Below are positions 23,775-34,032 of a DNA stretch of 64,000 nt, piece after piece; the stretch's first letter is position 1; the number at the start of each line of letters is the position of its first letter. Source of the DNA: Ceraceosorus guamensis (taxonomy: Eukaryota; Basidiomycota; Exobasidiomycetes; Ceraceosorales; Ceraceosoraceae); the NCBI RefSeq assembly GCF_003144195.1, contig NW_020290019.1, positions 186,001 to 250,000 of the forward strand. Direction: 5' to 3'. The position numbers were made by a program, and so were the translations under genes. Under the pieces are notes generated by a model. The model was not told the origin of the DNA. It saw only the letters and a list, made by a program, of their open reading frames with translations, and searched no databases.

Positions 23775-24870
23775 GATCAGCGCTTGCTTGGCTCTATGGT
23801 GAGCATCATGCATCACATGTTCGACGATCCTCCCTCCCTACCATTGAGTCAGGTTGACACCGTACAACCGCTTGTTCAGTGACGTCTTTGAGCTTTCGCA
23901 ACGCACTCGTCGCTGTCACTGTGATTTCACGCACTCACCACTATCTTGAAAACAAGCCTCTTTCCGGCCTCTTCCACATCGGCGTTCATCACAACCGCTA
24001 ACGTCCCGTGCTCGTCAGCCCTTCTGACAACAAAGCCGATACAGCAGTGGCGTGTGCAGTCCACCACATCCTTTTACAAAGTCATTCATCCACACGTCTT
24101 TGTAAGAGAATTGGTCCATCAGATTTCTCATCCTTCACGACCGCACACCAACCTCTCATCGCACTTGCGGGCCAGCTTCTTTCTCCCTGTCAATTTAGCA
24201 AACTTCCAGCGCGCGTAGCGGCGGGCCGACCTCATCTCCCTCATTTCGCGCCACTCTTCTGGCTATCTCGACCTCATTCCTGTCTGCTCGTCTGCCCTGC
24301 ATCGTCTCGTCCAGGGCAAATCTGCACGTACCACGGCCTGTCTCGCTACACTCCGACTGGCTTGTCTTTTCCCCTTTTCGGTCCTTTTCGGTGAGTGGCC
24401 CTTGCAAGATGTTGTATTGCACAATGTTGCTGTGATATTGGATGCTGCTTGTCATCGCATGGACGAGCGTGCGGCATCAGCCCATCTTCTGGGTACCATG
24501 CAACAATGCACCCTCGGTGTGGACAGATGAATGTGTGGGCCGCGCGCGGAAGGCATGATGGCAATCCCGCACTGGCTGTTCTCATTGTCGGCACGCAGCC
24601 ACCGAGCAAAGATCGACTACAGCTCGCATGGGCGTTAGCGAGCGGGCTCCACAAACCCACTATTAGAACCTAGTCTTGCTGACTTCGCACGCCTCCCACT
24701 TTCTAGGCTTGGCAAGACGCGCACCGTTCTCCAGTCGGACCAGCAACTTCGTCCCGCCCTCGCTGTCACTTCATGACGCTTGCAGCACTGTCGCAATCCT
24801 GACCGCGCTCTTGCGTGTCGCAGTAGCTTCGAATCCTCTGAGCGCCTCCGAGCGTCACACTGGCGCAAAG

Positions 24871-27800
24871 ATGGGTTCGATGACAGAGAGCGCCAACAGC
24901 TCCAACGGCACACTCCATGCCCTCGAGCACGCCCCCACTGCTTCGGGGCCGAGCTGCCGGTCTCGACTTGCCATGCACGATTCACGGGGCATAGACGGCG
25001 AGAGTCCTCCCTCCACCTGCGATGAGGACCTCCAATCTCAGAGCTACGACTCGCTCCCTGGTAGCCCGCGCTCCACAAGCGCAGTATTCCCAGGCGTCCG
25101 GATGAGCAGTCGTCCTCAAATCGGCACGGTTTCTGCTGCCATACCTATTGGAACTGCCTTGTGCGCTGGCGTGGCGAACCTAGCATCACACATCCTCGAG
25201 GTCAATACGGCGCCCGAACAATTGGCGATGGCTGCAGACGCTTCGCCGGTCAAGCGACGAGTACGGGGGGGACGCGCCTCTAGAAGACATCGGCAAGGGG
25301 AGCGGAGCACAGACGCTGCAGACTTGGTGGTTCCCAACCGGCGGAGCAGTCTAACCCTGACGTTGCAAGAAGCATCCGATGTAGCGAAGGGAGTGCTGGG
25401 GCTGACTGAGACAGACAAGACACTGTTGCCTCCTCGACTCTCCCCGGCGCGTGAGACAGAGAAGAGCGCCGATGAGAGCGTACCGCTCACAATCGATACC
25501 AACGTCCCCACTGAGATTGGCAGGACCCTTTCGACGTCCACTGCAGGCACCGATCAGTCCAGTACCGTGGAGAGTTCTGGCACAGCGGCGACTTCTGAAG
25601 CGCCATCGTCGATCGATCAGGTAGAAGTCGGAGTTGTCACTTCGCTCGATGGGAGTAAACTTCGCGAGCCGTCGTCGGAAGAATTACCAAGGGATGAAGG
25701 CGCCGAAAGAGGCTCAGCTTCGCATCCAGAAGGTCGGCGCGAAACTGCCACGAGCGTGGCTCAGAGCGTCCCTAGCTTCACGAAGATGCGTCGACTTCAC
25801 GCCCTGTATGAGCTGGTCGAGACCGAGCGTTCTTATGCAGATGATCTCGGCTTGCTTGTCGAAGTGTTCTTTCGCAACCTTGGAGATCAGCCTTTCTTCT
25901 CCGAGCGCAGTGATCGCCTCGATACTGTTCAGCGTAACGCGGCGGAGCTGCTTTTGCTGCATCGCGAGATGGCAGACAACATGGAGCGAATACTGGAGGA
26001 GCATGGCGTATCGCCTTCGGACATGCTGTCAAAAGCCTCAGGAAGTCATATCGCTGCCAGCGCCGAAGCGGAAGCAGCTACAAGCCGCATTGCAAAATAC
26101 TTTGGCAAGCTTGGGCCGCGTTTCGCGATCTACCAGGACTTTTGCTCCCGGCATGGCGAAGCATTATCCCTGGTCCGCGATGCTGAACGACGGCACGGCG
26201 GCGATGATTGGCGGAGCTACGAACGGTGCTGCAGCAACATTCTGCGCGGATTTTCTCGTTCGCCCACGCCAAGAAATGGCCTCTCCCGAGCAAACTCTAA
26301 CCAGGGAACTTCGAGCGCGGGAAGCCTTGGCATCGCGCCCATGACGCCTACAGCCACCATCGCTCCACTATCTCCGCTGTACGACCATACGCGCGCTCCC
26401 AGCTCGCCTGATCAAGCCTTTGGCGCCTCGTTCGTTCAACTACCGCTCGTGGCTACGCCAGCCTCCGAGACAAGCTCGACTGGTGGAATGCTTCGAGATG
26501 GAGCTGCGAGATTGCTGTTCTCGGACTACTTTGTGAAGCCGATCCAACGTCTGTGCTTGTATCCGGTCGTACTGAGCACTCTGCTCAAGTACAGCGACGA
26601 TGGCGACTCTGCTCACGCGTCGCTAAGTGAAGCTTTAGCGACGATGCGCCGCGTAGCAGAGGATGTTGACGAGGCGGGCAAGGAGCGAGAGAAGGTGCTG
26701 ATGGCAGCCCTGATCAGTTCGCGTGTCGAGGCGACGCTGGTGAGTCCGAGCGAATGCAGCGCGGGCCGTGCACATTTTTGGCTGAGACCTTCCATCTGCC
26801 ATCTCACTCAGAGTGTGACACCGACGCTCATAGCGTCGCTAGGACACTGCCTTCTCGCTGGCACCCTCGACGTGATGCATCATCACTCGGTCCTCCAGCC
26901 CTTGACTGCACCGCTTCGTTTCAAGTACTTTGCCGTCTTTGTGTACGAAGGTTTTGTTCTTTTTGCTAAGGTCCGCAAACCGACCGTCTACGAGCCCAAA
27001 TTCTGGTTCCCGCTGTGGGCTGCCAAATTGTACGACGGCAAGGAAGGCTTTTTCAGTCGACTTGGAAGCGAGGAAGCGCCAGCGACGTCGCGAGAATACG
27101 CCTCCGTGCTACCCTATTCCTGCAGACTGATCTGCCTTGGAGGTCACAATTTCGAGCTGGTGGCTTCTTCTGCTCGCGAGAAGGAGACGTGGGTGGCGAC
27201 GCTAGCACAAGCGATCGCTCATGCCCCCTTTTCACCGCCGAAAGGTGGTCCAAGCAGCTTCCCGTCAAGCCTGGGCGACTACTCCATCGCTAGCGATGAC
27301 CTCCGCGTATCAGGTCTGGCAGAAGAGCATTCCGATGCGTTCCTCGACGCCGACCCTTTGGGCACATTCTTGACAGAGAACGCTGCTGCACCTTCTCCTG
27401 CCGATATCCTAGTGCGACATTCTCCCTTATCGGCACGAGCAGCAGTGGATCGAGCAATGGTCTTCTCGGAAGCCATTGTCGCCGCGCGCGCTGGTGCCAT
27501 GAGAGAACGAGGAGATCAGTCCTCAAACACCCCCTCGATCGGCGCTGCAGTAGGGGCAGCTATTGGGGGTCTTGCTCGAGCTGCTGCACGGAAGGCGCCG
27601 CGCCGCGCCAGTACCCTTTTCGCGGACGATGAAAGACCTGTGCTGGAGGACGGTACACCTAGGGAGAGCGCATCTCCAACTCTCGTCGCGAGTCCGACCA
27701 AGCTGGACACCCAACTCGCACCTGCGTCAACGATGACTACTGGTTCCCCGACCTGGAAGGTGCGCGCAGCTCGCTCGCGACCGCCCTTGTTGTCCGTGCC

Positions 27801-29010
27801 CGCACAGCAAAGTAGCAGCTCTACAGATATCAGCGCGTCTCCCGTTCAGTCCGTTGCACAGCCAGACGGCAAGCGGAACTCACTCGCAGCTGATGCAGCC
27901 GTCCCGAGGCGGAAGAGCTTCGTCGACGATCGAAGAGCTTCTAGCTCAAGGCCTCCCAGCACTCGCAACAACTCGAGCATGACGAATCTCAAGAACATGT
28001 GGACGTCGCGCAGTAGGACAAGCTCCGCGGAATTCGACCTTAACGAGCTGTCCGCTCGTGCTGCAGCAGGGGCAGACGCACACGCAACAGGCCAGTATGC
28101 GCGTAATCGCGCTTCTGTTCAGCTAGCTGAAGACGCGGACCGGGCTTCGCCTGTCGAGCTGCTTCTCACTGACATGGAAGAGCAGCCGGGCAACGACGGG
28201 CACTTGACCTTCACCTCTCGAGCTTCAACGCTAAAAGGAGCGTTCAGCCTTCGCAGGCGGCAGCGTAGCGGAAGCGCATCGTCCGATTTTGGACCGCCTC
28301 CTCTGGCGGGCAGCATCACTCCTTACAATCAATCTCGGTCTGTCGTCAGCTCGCGGGAATCCCTGAATGTACCACCTTCGCCTCACAGACTCGCGGCTCG
28401 CCTTGCTCAGAGCAGTCGCGACTCACTGCGGCGCTCTTTCACTTTAGGCAGCAAGGGCAAGCAGCGTGCTATGAGCCTGCCTAGTGCAGTCGACGATGAC
28501 GGAGCTCTGCGCTCCGGCAATCCGAACGCACTCCTTTCTGCGGAGTCTATCGCGAGTCGAGAATCTCTCTCGCCAATCGCCACACCTTCTGATCGCGGCA
28601 GCGGTCACACTAGTCCTTCTCTTTCGGCTGATGATGGGCATGTCCGGATTCCGAGCCCAGGCCCTGCGGACGGAGACGCATCGAGTAGCCCTGGACCTCT
28701 ACCTGCCCTGACTCTGGCATGCGAAGCTTCCACCGTGCGTCCGGGCTTTCTAAAAGGCACACTCAAGAACACGCGCCGGCTCTCCACACGCTTCCTGGGC
28801 AGTCGTTCCACTCCACCCTTGTCGGGACTCAGATCCGTTGCCGAAACCACGCAGGAGCACGCATTTGGTGTGATGCAGCCGTTGGAGCCCAATCAGACTA
28901 CCGCCGCTGTCAAGCTAGCCAACGCGCCAGAGCGCGAGAGAACGATCTCGACCACGCGACCGAGATCAATTTCACTGCAGACATCTGCTTCCAAGGAGGC
29001 ATCAACCTGA
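24871..29010 (+). CDS. Rho guanine-nucleotide exchange factor (DH-PH)
   Basis: Probable activator of a Rho-family GTPase (Rho1, Cdc42 or Rac-like). The first in-frame ATG is 24871 (MGSMTESANS); the frame is open to 24676 but has no ATG there. The DH domain begins near residue 304 (LHALYELVETERSYADDL) and ends after SDYFVKPIQRLCLYPVVLS near residue 550-575. It is split by a Ser/Thr/Pro-rich insert of about 80 residues. A PH domain follows (residues about 650-785: RFKYFAVFVYEGFVLFAKV, ending in KETWVATLAQAI). The remaining 570 residues are disordered and Ser/Arg-rich, with many possible phosphosites. A likely intron at 26740-26811 (GTGAGT...CTCAG, 72 bases, phase 0) contains no stop. It should be removed between EATL and SVTPTL, giving about 1,355 rather than 1,379 residues. 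The specific GTPase cannot be told from sequence. Confidence 0.9.
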   Translation: MGSMTESANSSNGTLHALEHAPTASGPSCRSRLAMHDSRGIDGESPPSTCDEDLQSQSYDSLPGSPRSTSAVFPGVRMSSRPQIGTVSAAIPIGTALCAGVANLASHILEVNTAPEQLAMAADASPVKRRVRGGRASRRHRQGERSTDAADLVVPNRRSSLTLTLQEASDVAKGVLGLTETDKTLLPPRLSPARETEKSADESVPLTIDTNVPTEIGRTLSTSTAGTDQSSTVESSGTAATSEAPSSIDQVEVGVVTSLDGSKLREPSSEELPRDEGAERGSASHPEGRRETATSVAQSVPSFTKMRRLHALYELVETERSYADDLGLLVEVFFRNLGDQPFFSERSDRLDTVQRNAAELLLLHREMADNMERILEEHGVSPSDMLSKASGSHIAASAEAEAATSRIAKYFGKLGPRFAIYQDFCSRHGEALSLVRDAERRHGGDDWRSYERCCSNILRGFSRSPTPRNGLSRANSNQGTSSAGSLGIAPMTPTATIAPLSPLYDHTRAPSSPDQAFGASFVQLPLVATPASETSSTGGMLRDGAARLLFSDYFVKPIQRLCLYPVVLSTLLKYSDDGDSAHASLSEALATMRRVAEDVDEAGKEREKVLMAALISSRVEATLVSPSECSAGRAHFWLRPSICHLTQSVTPTLIASLGHCLLAGTLDVMHHHSVLQPLTAPLRFKYFAVFVYEGFVLFAKVRKPTVYEPKFWFPLWAAKLYDGKEGFFSRLGSEEAPATSREYASVLPYSCRLICLGGHNFELVASSAREKETWVATLAQAIAHAPFSPPKGGPSSFPSSLGDYSIASDDLRVSGLAEEHSDAFLDADPLGTFLTENAAAPSPADILVRHSPLSARAAVDRAMVFSEAIVAARAGAMRERGDQSSNTPSIGAAVGAAIGGLARAAARKAPRRASTLFADDERPVLEDGTPRESASPTLVASPTKLDTQLAPASTMTTGSPTWKVRAARSRPPLLSVPAQQSSSSTDISASPVQSVAQPDGKRNSLAADAAVPRRKSFVDDRRASSSRPPSTRNNSSMTNLKNMWTSRSRTSSAEFDLNELSARAAAGADAHATGQYARNRASVQLAEDADRASPVELLLTDMEEQPGNDGHLTFTSRASTLKGAFSLRRRQRSGSASSDFGPPPLAGSITPYNQSRSVVSSRESLNVPPSPHRLAARLAQSSRDSLRRSFTLGSKGKQRAMSLPSAVDDDGALRSGNPNALLSAESIASRESLSPIATPSDRGSGHTSPSLSADDGHVRIPSPGPADGDASSSPGPLPALTLACEASTVRPGFLKGTLKNTRRLSTRFLGSRSTPPLSGLRSVAETTQEHAFGVMQPLEPNQTTAAVKLANAPERERTISTTRPRSISLQTSASKEAST

Positions 29011-29597
29011 AGCGCTTGGAAGAGGACGCTAATCGTCGACTTCGCCTTCGTCCAGTCGGACCTTTCGATATGCCATTCCAAACCACACGGAGCTATCACC
29101 CACATGCCTTTTTAACCCTTTGGACCACTCGTTGTCAGCAGTTCTCCTAATTCTTTCAAAATCTTGTGTTAGCTTCGGTGCCTTTCGGCCCAAACCGCAT
29201 CGCGCAATGTAACTTTACGTTTCCACACAAATACCCCTCCCTTCTCCTGCTCCATCTGCCTTGGTTCCGGTCCTTGCAACGCAGTTGTTTGCTCGCACAC
29301 TTGCACATCGCCTTCAACACCAGCTTTGGCTAGGTGACCTGACGATCTGGGGATCACGTCAACAGAGCTCGAGATGGAGAGCATATTTGATGCAGTCACA
29401 CACTTGCTGGTTGATACGAACACACAAGTCATGTAATTGTCCAGGGTCATCTCGGCGGCACTGCGATGAGGCACGCGCCAACGTCGAGGAAGATGCTGTA
29501 AAAGGGGAGGAAAGCAGAAAGGTAGGATGCGCATGCAGGCTACAGAATGCAAGAGGACCCAGATGCCGGCATGTCGAAGACTGTTCCCAGAGCATCT
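29011..29597. other. Convergent 3' flanks of RhoGEF and secreted-protein gene
   Basis: About 590 bases between two genes transcribed toward each other. Nothing beyond likely 3' UTRs is seen. The frames inside are short and without family similarity. Confidence 0.6.
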
Positions 29598-30092
29598 CTA
29601 CTCGAGCGTGGCAAAGGTAGCGGCAGCGACGTGCTTGGTCACGGTTGTGGTCTTGCTACCGTCGGTGAAGGAGCAGAAGACGCGCGCCTTGGAGTCTGGA
29701 AAGTTGCCGCTAAAGTCTCCCTTTTGGCAGTAAGCGGTCTGGAAGGAGAGCTTCTTGTTCTTGGGCACGTACTAAAGGGGGAGGCGGAGAGCATGAGAGA
29801 GAGAAGCGCATGAATTTAGTCGGAAGTGCGGGGGGGAGGAGATGATTCTATTGCGCTCATCGCGAGTGCCATCGACATGGCGCAGGGATCGGGCATCGTG
29901 TTCGTGCAGAGGATCCAAAGAAACAAGGCCAATACTCACGTTGATGCAGTTGCACCTCCAAGAGTTGCAGAACTCGTCCCCATTTCCTCCCTTGAAGTCG
30001 GCAATGACGCGGTCGTCGGCAGCTTGAGCGGCCGGGGCGAAAGCCACGAGCGCGGCGACGGAGGCGAAGGCGGCAACAAGAGTGAACTTCAT
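29598..30092 (-). CDS. Small secreted Cys-containing protein, 108 residues
   Basis: Two exons on the minus strand: 29940-30092 and 29771-29598, separated by a 168-base intron (GTGAGT...TTTAG). The N-terminus MKFTLVAAFASVAALVAF is a classical signal peptide with likely cleavage after AQA. The mature protein (about 84 residues) has five Cys (CNSWRCNC, then YC and FC) in a compact, otherwise Lys/Thr-rich chain. An odd Cys count leaves one unpaired or available for dimer formation. Codon use is strongly biased to C-ending codons, as in highly expressed genes. The long pyrimidine-rich leader (CCTCCTCCTCAC type) also fits strong expression. I recognise no family. It could be an effector, an adhesion factor or a wall-associated protein. 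The start is the first ATG after the leader. Confidence 0.8.
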
Positions 30093-32545
30093 GGTGGGCA
30101 GATGGATGATTGGGCCTGATGAGAGGGTGAAGGATGAGTGAGGAGGAGGATAAGGGTGGAAGATGGGTGGAAAGCGAGATGAATGTGGGGATGGGGGGAG
30201 CAAAACTGGAGGAGAAGGCGTCGAGAGAACCTCGTACTTGTACCTTTCCCGACCTGACCGACTTCGGCACCCTACTTGATCACGACTCGCGACTGCATGA
30301 CTACAGCTGGTCAGCCATGCATGCAGCAGTCAGCAGTCAATGAGCGTCATCCGGCCCTTGCCCCTCCACTTGCCGAGATGATGAGAGTGGCACGTATGAT
30401 GTCGAGGCGCCCGATCCAGGTCCAGAAGTGATATCGCTGATGCTGCTATCCGGCGGTTGGAGAGTCGTCAGCAAGTCCCCACATTTGGCGCGATTGAGCG
30501 TTCAAGTGCTGCTGCATTGCTTCTCGACATCAGCAGCAGTATAGTAGATGAAGTGCTCACTGCTGCTGAGCTCGTTCGCTGCTGATGCGCTCCATCCCAC
30601 CTTCTGAGACCCGCGGCGAGCATTCATGGTACCTGCGGCATGCACGTTCGGAGAAGCAGCGACCGGCGGGCGGCATCTAATGTGATCGTCGATCGAGCCT
30701 CTTAATTGCTGATGCAGTCAGTCCGTCGACAGAGCATCTGCATCACGGATTCTGGGATGCTGTAGGTACATACACTTTGACCGTCAATGTGCCGGTACTG
30801 AAGTTACCTACAACAATGTGTTGATTGGCGTCAGCAGCTGCTTGCTTTTTGTTCCCGCGCGACAGCCAAGAGGCTCGATCGAGCCCTTCGAATCGCGCGG
30901 CCCCAGCAGGCCCGCCCCCTCTCCCCCGCAGTCTTGATTTCTCAAGCCACCGCGACTCCGGGCGCGGGCTCAGGATTGCAAGTGCAGGCCAGCAGCTGTA
31001 CCGCCGTCTTCAAGATGGAAAAAGATGCGTCCCGAGACTTTATTGACTCGTAATTTGTGGTTGCTTGCACACCCACAACCGAGGCAGCGGACCAACGCGC
31101 GAGCACGTCGAGGCGCTAAGACACTCAACTTTTCGCCATTCGCAGTTTCGAGCTAGAAAAGGTCGATGGAATGCGACGTAAGCCCCGCATGGACATCTTT
31201 GACGCGTCAGCATGTCCCACCCGAAATGGCGGCAAGCGTCTCCAGTCAGATGAGGGGTGAATGGCGGTATTGACGCCCGTGCTGCGATACGAAGAGAAGG
31301 CGGAATGAGATGCAACTTCAAGAGTCGGACCCAAACCTGCGATCGTGCAGCCAGTTCAGCCACAGCCGACGAAACTCCGCAGATAGGCTTGATCGCCTGG
31401 AACGTGATGTTCATCCGGGGTGCCTGACCTATCAATCAGGTCCAGGGCAAGAGCAGGTGAGTCAGCAATCCACCACCAATCGTATGCGATTCCACAAGCG
31501 TGCGTGAGCCCTGCTTTCAGCACAACCGCATCCGATGTTCGCGAGGGCAGGGAATTTAAAGGAGAGTCACAGTGGAGCGCCGCAAGCACTGAGCCGCTTC
31601 TTGGCTTCCAGCAGCGGTGCGTTGTTCGGTACGTGGAACTCTCGTGTGGGTCATGTCTCTCCCTGCTGCTGCTGCTGCTTCGGAGATCAACGCTCTCGCG
31701 CATGAAATGTGGACCTTGCCGCCAGCTCGCGACTGCTGCTGCAAACCCCGATGCGATTTGTGATCGCGTCTGATCTCTTCAAGACGACCTCGGATCGCCT
31801 CGCCTCAACTGCTCAAGCAGCGTCATGGGCAATCAGCGTCTGCCCTGCGAGACGTTCGCCGACTGGCCAGCACACGCCGTTCAATCCTGCTCTACACGGC
31901 TTGGTCGAGAAGTCATCACTTTTCGCCTCGGTGCACACACACTTTCGACGGGATTGCGCGGTTCGCTCATAGCAACCTTCCAGTAGCCTCATCGCCCCTG
32001 CAAGAGGGCTGAAGGAGGGTTTCCATGATACGACTTGACCTCGGAATCCAGATGAAGAGCGTGTGGAAGCGAATAGCGTAATGGAGCTAGACAACAGTGG
32101 GCGTCTCACTGCAGCTTGCATCTACACCATCGGGGCTCTCAGAAGTCCCTCCCAAGGATGCCGAGCTTGACGACGAGGATGAGGTCAGCATCAACGTTGC
32201 AGGCGACGCTAGAGCTAGACGATTGCAGATCGAGCGGGGCTCTTGATTTCGAGAAAAGGGCTTTGCCGGACCATCTGGTGCACCCGCTCCTGGGCCAGAC
32301 ACACCGACGCGTCCGATGGATCTGCTCATCGATGCCCATGCCGCCGTGATTAGGTCCACATGCGAAGATGAGACCGCAATCACTGCTTTCCCGAAGATGG
32401 ATCGGGTCCATATGCGTATCACCTAGACAGACGGCCGCACCGACACCTCGACTCGTAGCTTCATGTTGCAGCGCGCAAAGCTCCCACCAGGCTTGCTCAC
32501 TCCGTGTATGCGCACCAAGTATCTATTGTGCGCTCTGCCCAGCTC
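30093..32545. other. 2.4 kb interval, no resolved gene
   Basis: The promoter region of the small secreted protein gene lies at the left, with a GATCACGACTCGCGACT copy of the dispersed motif near 30280. The right end is the 3' flank of the GMF gene. A minus-strand frame at 32139-32520 has fairly gene-like codons (for example IFACGPNHGGMGID), but it could not be joined to any exon and is not called. Confidence 0.45.
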
Positions 32546-33429
32546 TCATGCACCAAGCTTCTTGTCAATCTCCTCTCTATCCAGCGTCCCTTCCCTCAGC
32601 TCCACGACCTTGGCAATGTCCGCTTTGACGCTGAAGAGAGAAATGGCGGAAGCGTACAAGGTCGATAATTCAGTCGAAGAGGTAGGTGGTGCCCAACTGT
32701 GAGACGACGCGACGGGACCGCAGTGTTTGCGTCAGAGCGAGAGAGGCAGTGAGCCCGCACATGCAGAACTTACTACAGGATGATCAGAGGCTGTGGCAAA
32801 GGTTCAGTGCGAAGGAAAGAGGTGTGAGAGCAGAGCCAACATTGAAAGCTGTGTACGTCACGTGTCCTATCGAGTACTCACATATGAGGTTCGCCCATCC
32901 CGATGTTTGAGCTCGTAGGAGAGCACGATGAAGCGAGGCGAGTTTTCGGGTAGCTCTGAGGAGATGACGCGGTTGGTCGACTGGGTCAGCCAAGCGGCTT
33001 CTGCACTCAATCCAGTGTCATGCCGGATTGGCAAGGTCGCAAGGCTCGTCTCGGCGACTGTCGCAGCAAGTCAGTGCATCTTCAGCGCACCTCTCCCTCC
33101 TCAACGAGGGCCATGCCCACGCCGAAGCACGTCGAAGATGCTGTCTCATCGCTCAAGCACAGCTTTGCGCGCTCGAGCCAAGCCTTTGAACAAGTGCTTG
33201 GAGTTCGAGGCACCTGCCCCAGACAAACAAGTTGCCCCGCTCGCTCGCTCGTTCGCTCACCTTCTTGCAACTCTTCAATCCCAATATCATCAAACTCTTC
33301 CTCCATCTCCATCTGCAACTTTTTCTTGTCAATCTTGACCACCAAAGCTGCCGCTCCCGCATTGCTCTTGCCCATCCTGAACGACTTGAGCTTGTCCAGC
33401 AGCGTCACGGGAATGTCCACCGTGGCCAT
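32546..33429 (-). CDS. GMF1: Glia maturation factor (ADF-homology, Arp2/3 debranching)
   Basis: ADF/cofilin-fold protein of the GMF family. It binds Arp2/3 complex, not actin, and promotes disassembly of branched actin at endocytic patches. Four exons on the minus strand: 33261-33429, 32882-32955, 32774-32790 and 32546-32696, 136 residues, the usual family length. Signatures are LLDKLKSFRMGKS, LVVKIDKKKLQMEM, EEFDDIGIEELQEELPEN (over intron 1), SPRFIVLSYELKHRDGRTSY, then PLIILYWAPP and LREGTLDREEIDKKL. The third exon is only 17 bases (PLIIL plus two bases), and its inclusion is needed to keep the frame. The start is the first ATG (MATVDIPVTLL), which matches the family N-terminus. Confidence 0.93.
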
Positions 33430-34032
33430 TTTGAGCGAAGCGGGGGTGCGATTGTAAGTAAGAGATTCCGGCGAAAGCTTTGTGAAGGATAGGAAGAGGT
33501 AGCGCTCGGCTCTGCTGAAGCGTCGAAGGAAGGATGAGGGGGAACGACGAAGCTTGTTGGAGCAGGTGACGAGCATGAGTGTGGCTGATGCGGATGCTGG
33601 TCTGATGATGTCGGTACCATCAGCAGTTGGCGCGGAACAGCTGCTGCTGATCGATGCGTTGCCCCGTGCGAGGCACATCCATGCAGTCAGTCGCAAGGCA
33701 CACAGGTCGCGAGTGCGCGCTGAACGCTCGAAGTGCGCTCATGCAATTCACGGGCGGTAGCTAATAGCTGTGACGGACAATCTGAATGGGGTTGGGTTTT
33801 GAGTCACGTGCGTCTTGGTGCTAGTAGTTGTGGAGGCAGAGACATCCAAGATGAACGCGGTGATCACAGCAACCATCGTTAACAATTCGCATGAACGACC
33901 ATCCTCGTCCCTGAGCGGCTGCGTGCACTTCGTAAAGAGCGTGGCCTCACATCTGCCTCGTTGCTGACTGCAATGCAAATTTCGAACAGCACACGCGCTT
34001 GCGGTGGCCGAGAATGGTACATTGTCTCGACT
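33430..34032. other. GMF upstream / CCDC97-like downstream spacer
   Basis: About 600 bases holding the GMF promoter. Short frames here lack similarity. A TCGCGAGTGC variant of the dispersed motif lies near 33706. No gene is seen. Confidence 0.5.

Larger units (their letters stand above)
19654..24870. other. 5.2 kb interval without a resolved gene
   Basis: This lies between the DUF4211 gene and the RhoGEF start. It contains simple repeats (GGCT at 22567-22582, CAG at 23531-23549, AGGC at 23758-23774), an ACTCACGACT copy at 22869-22880 and a TTCACGATTCGTGATG copy at 23224-23237. A minus-strand stretch at 20882-21925 has partly gene-like codon use, but no exon chain or domain could be made to work. 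The last 900 bases look like a C/T-rich RhoGEF leader. A likely 5' UTR intron starts at GTGAGT 24391 and may end at TAG 24673. Confidence 0.5.

Noticed and set aside
32139-32520. 128-codon open stretch on the minus strand directly after the GMF stop
   Set aside because: The middle part looks protein-like (IFACGPNHGGMGID), but there is no ATG near the upstream stop and no splice partner. It may be chance in GC-rich DNA.
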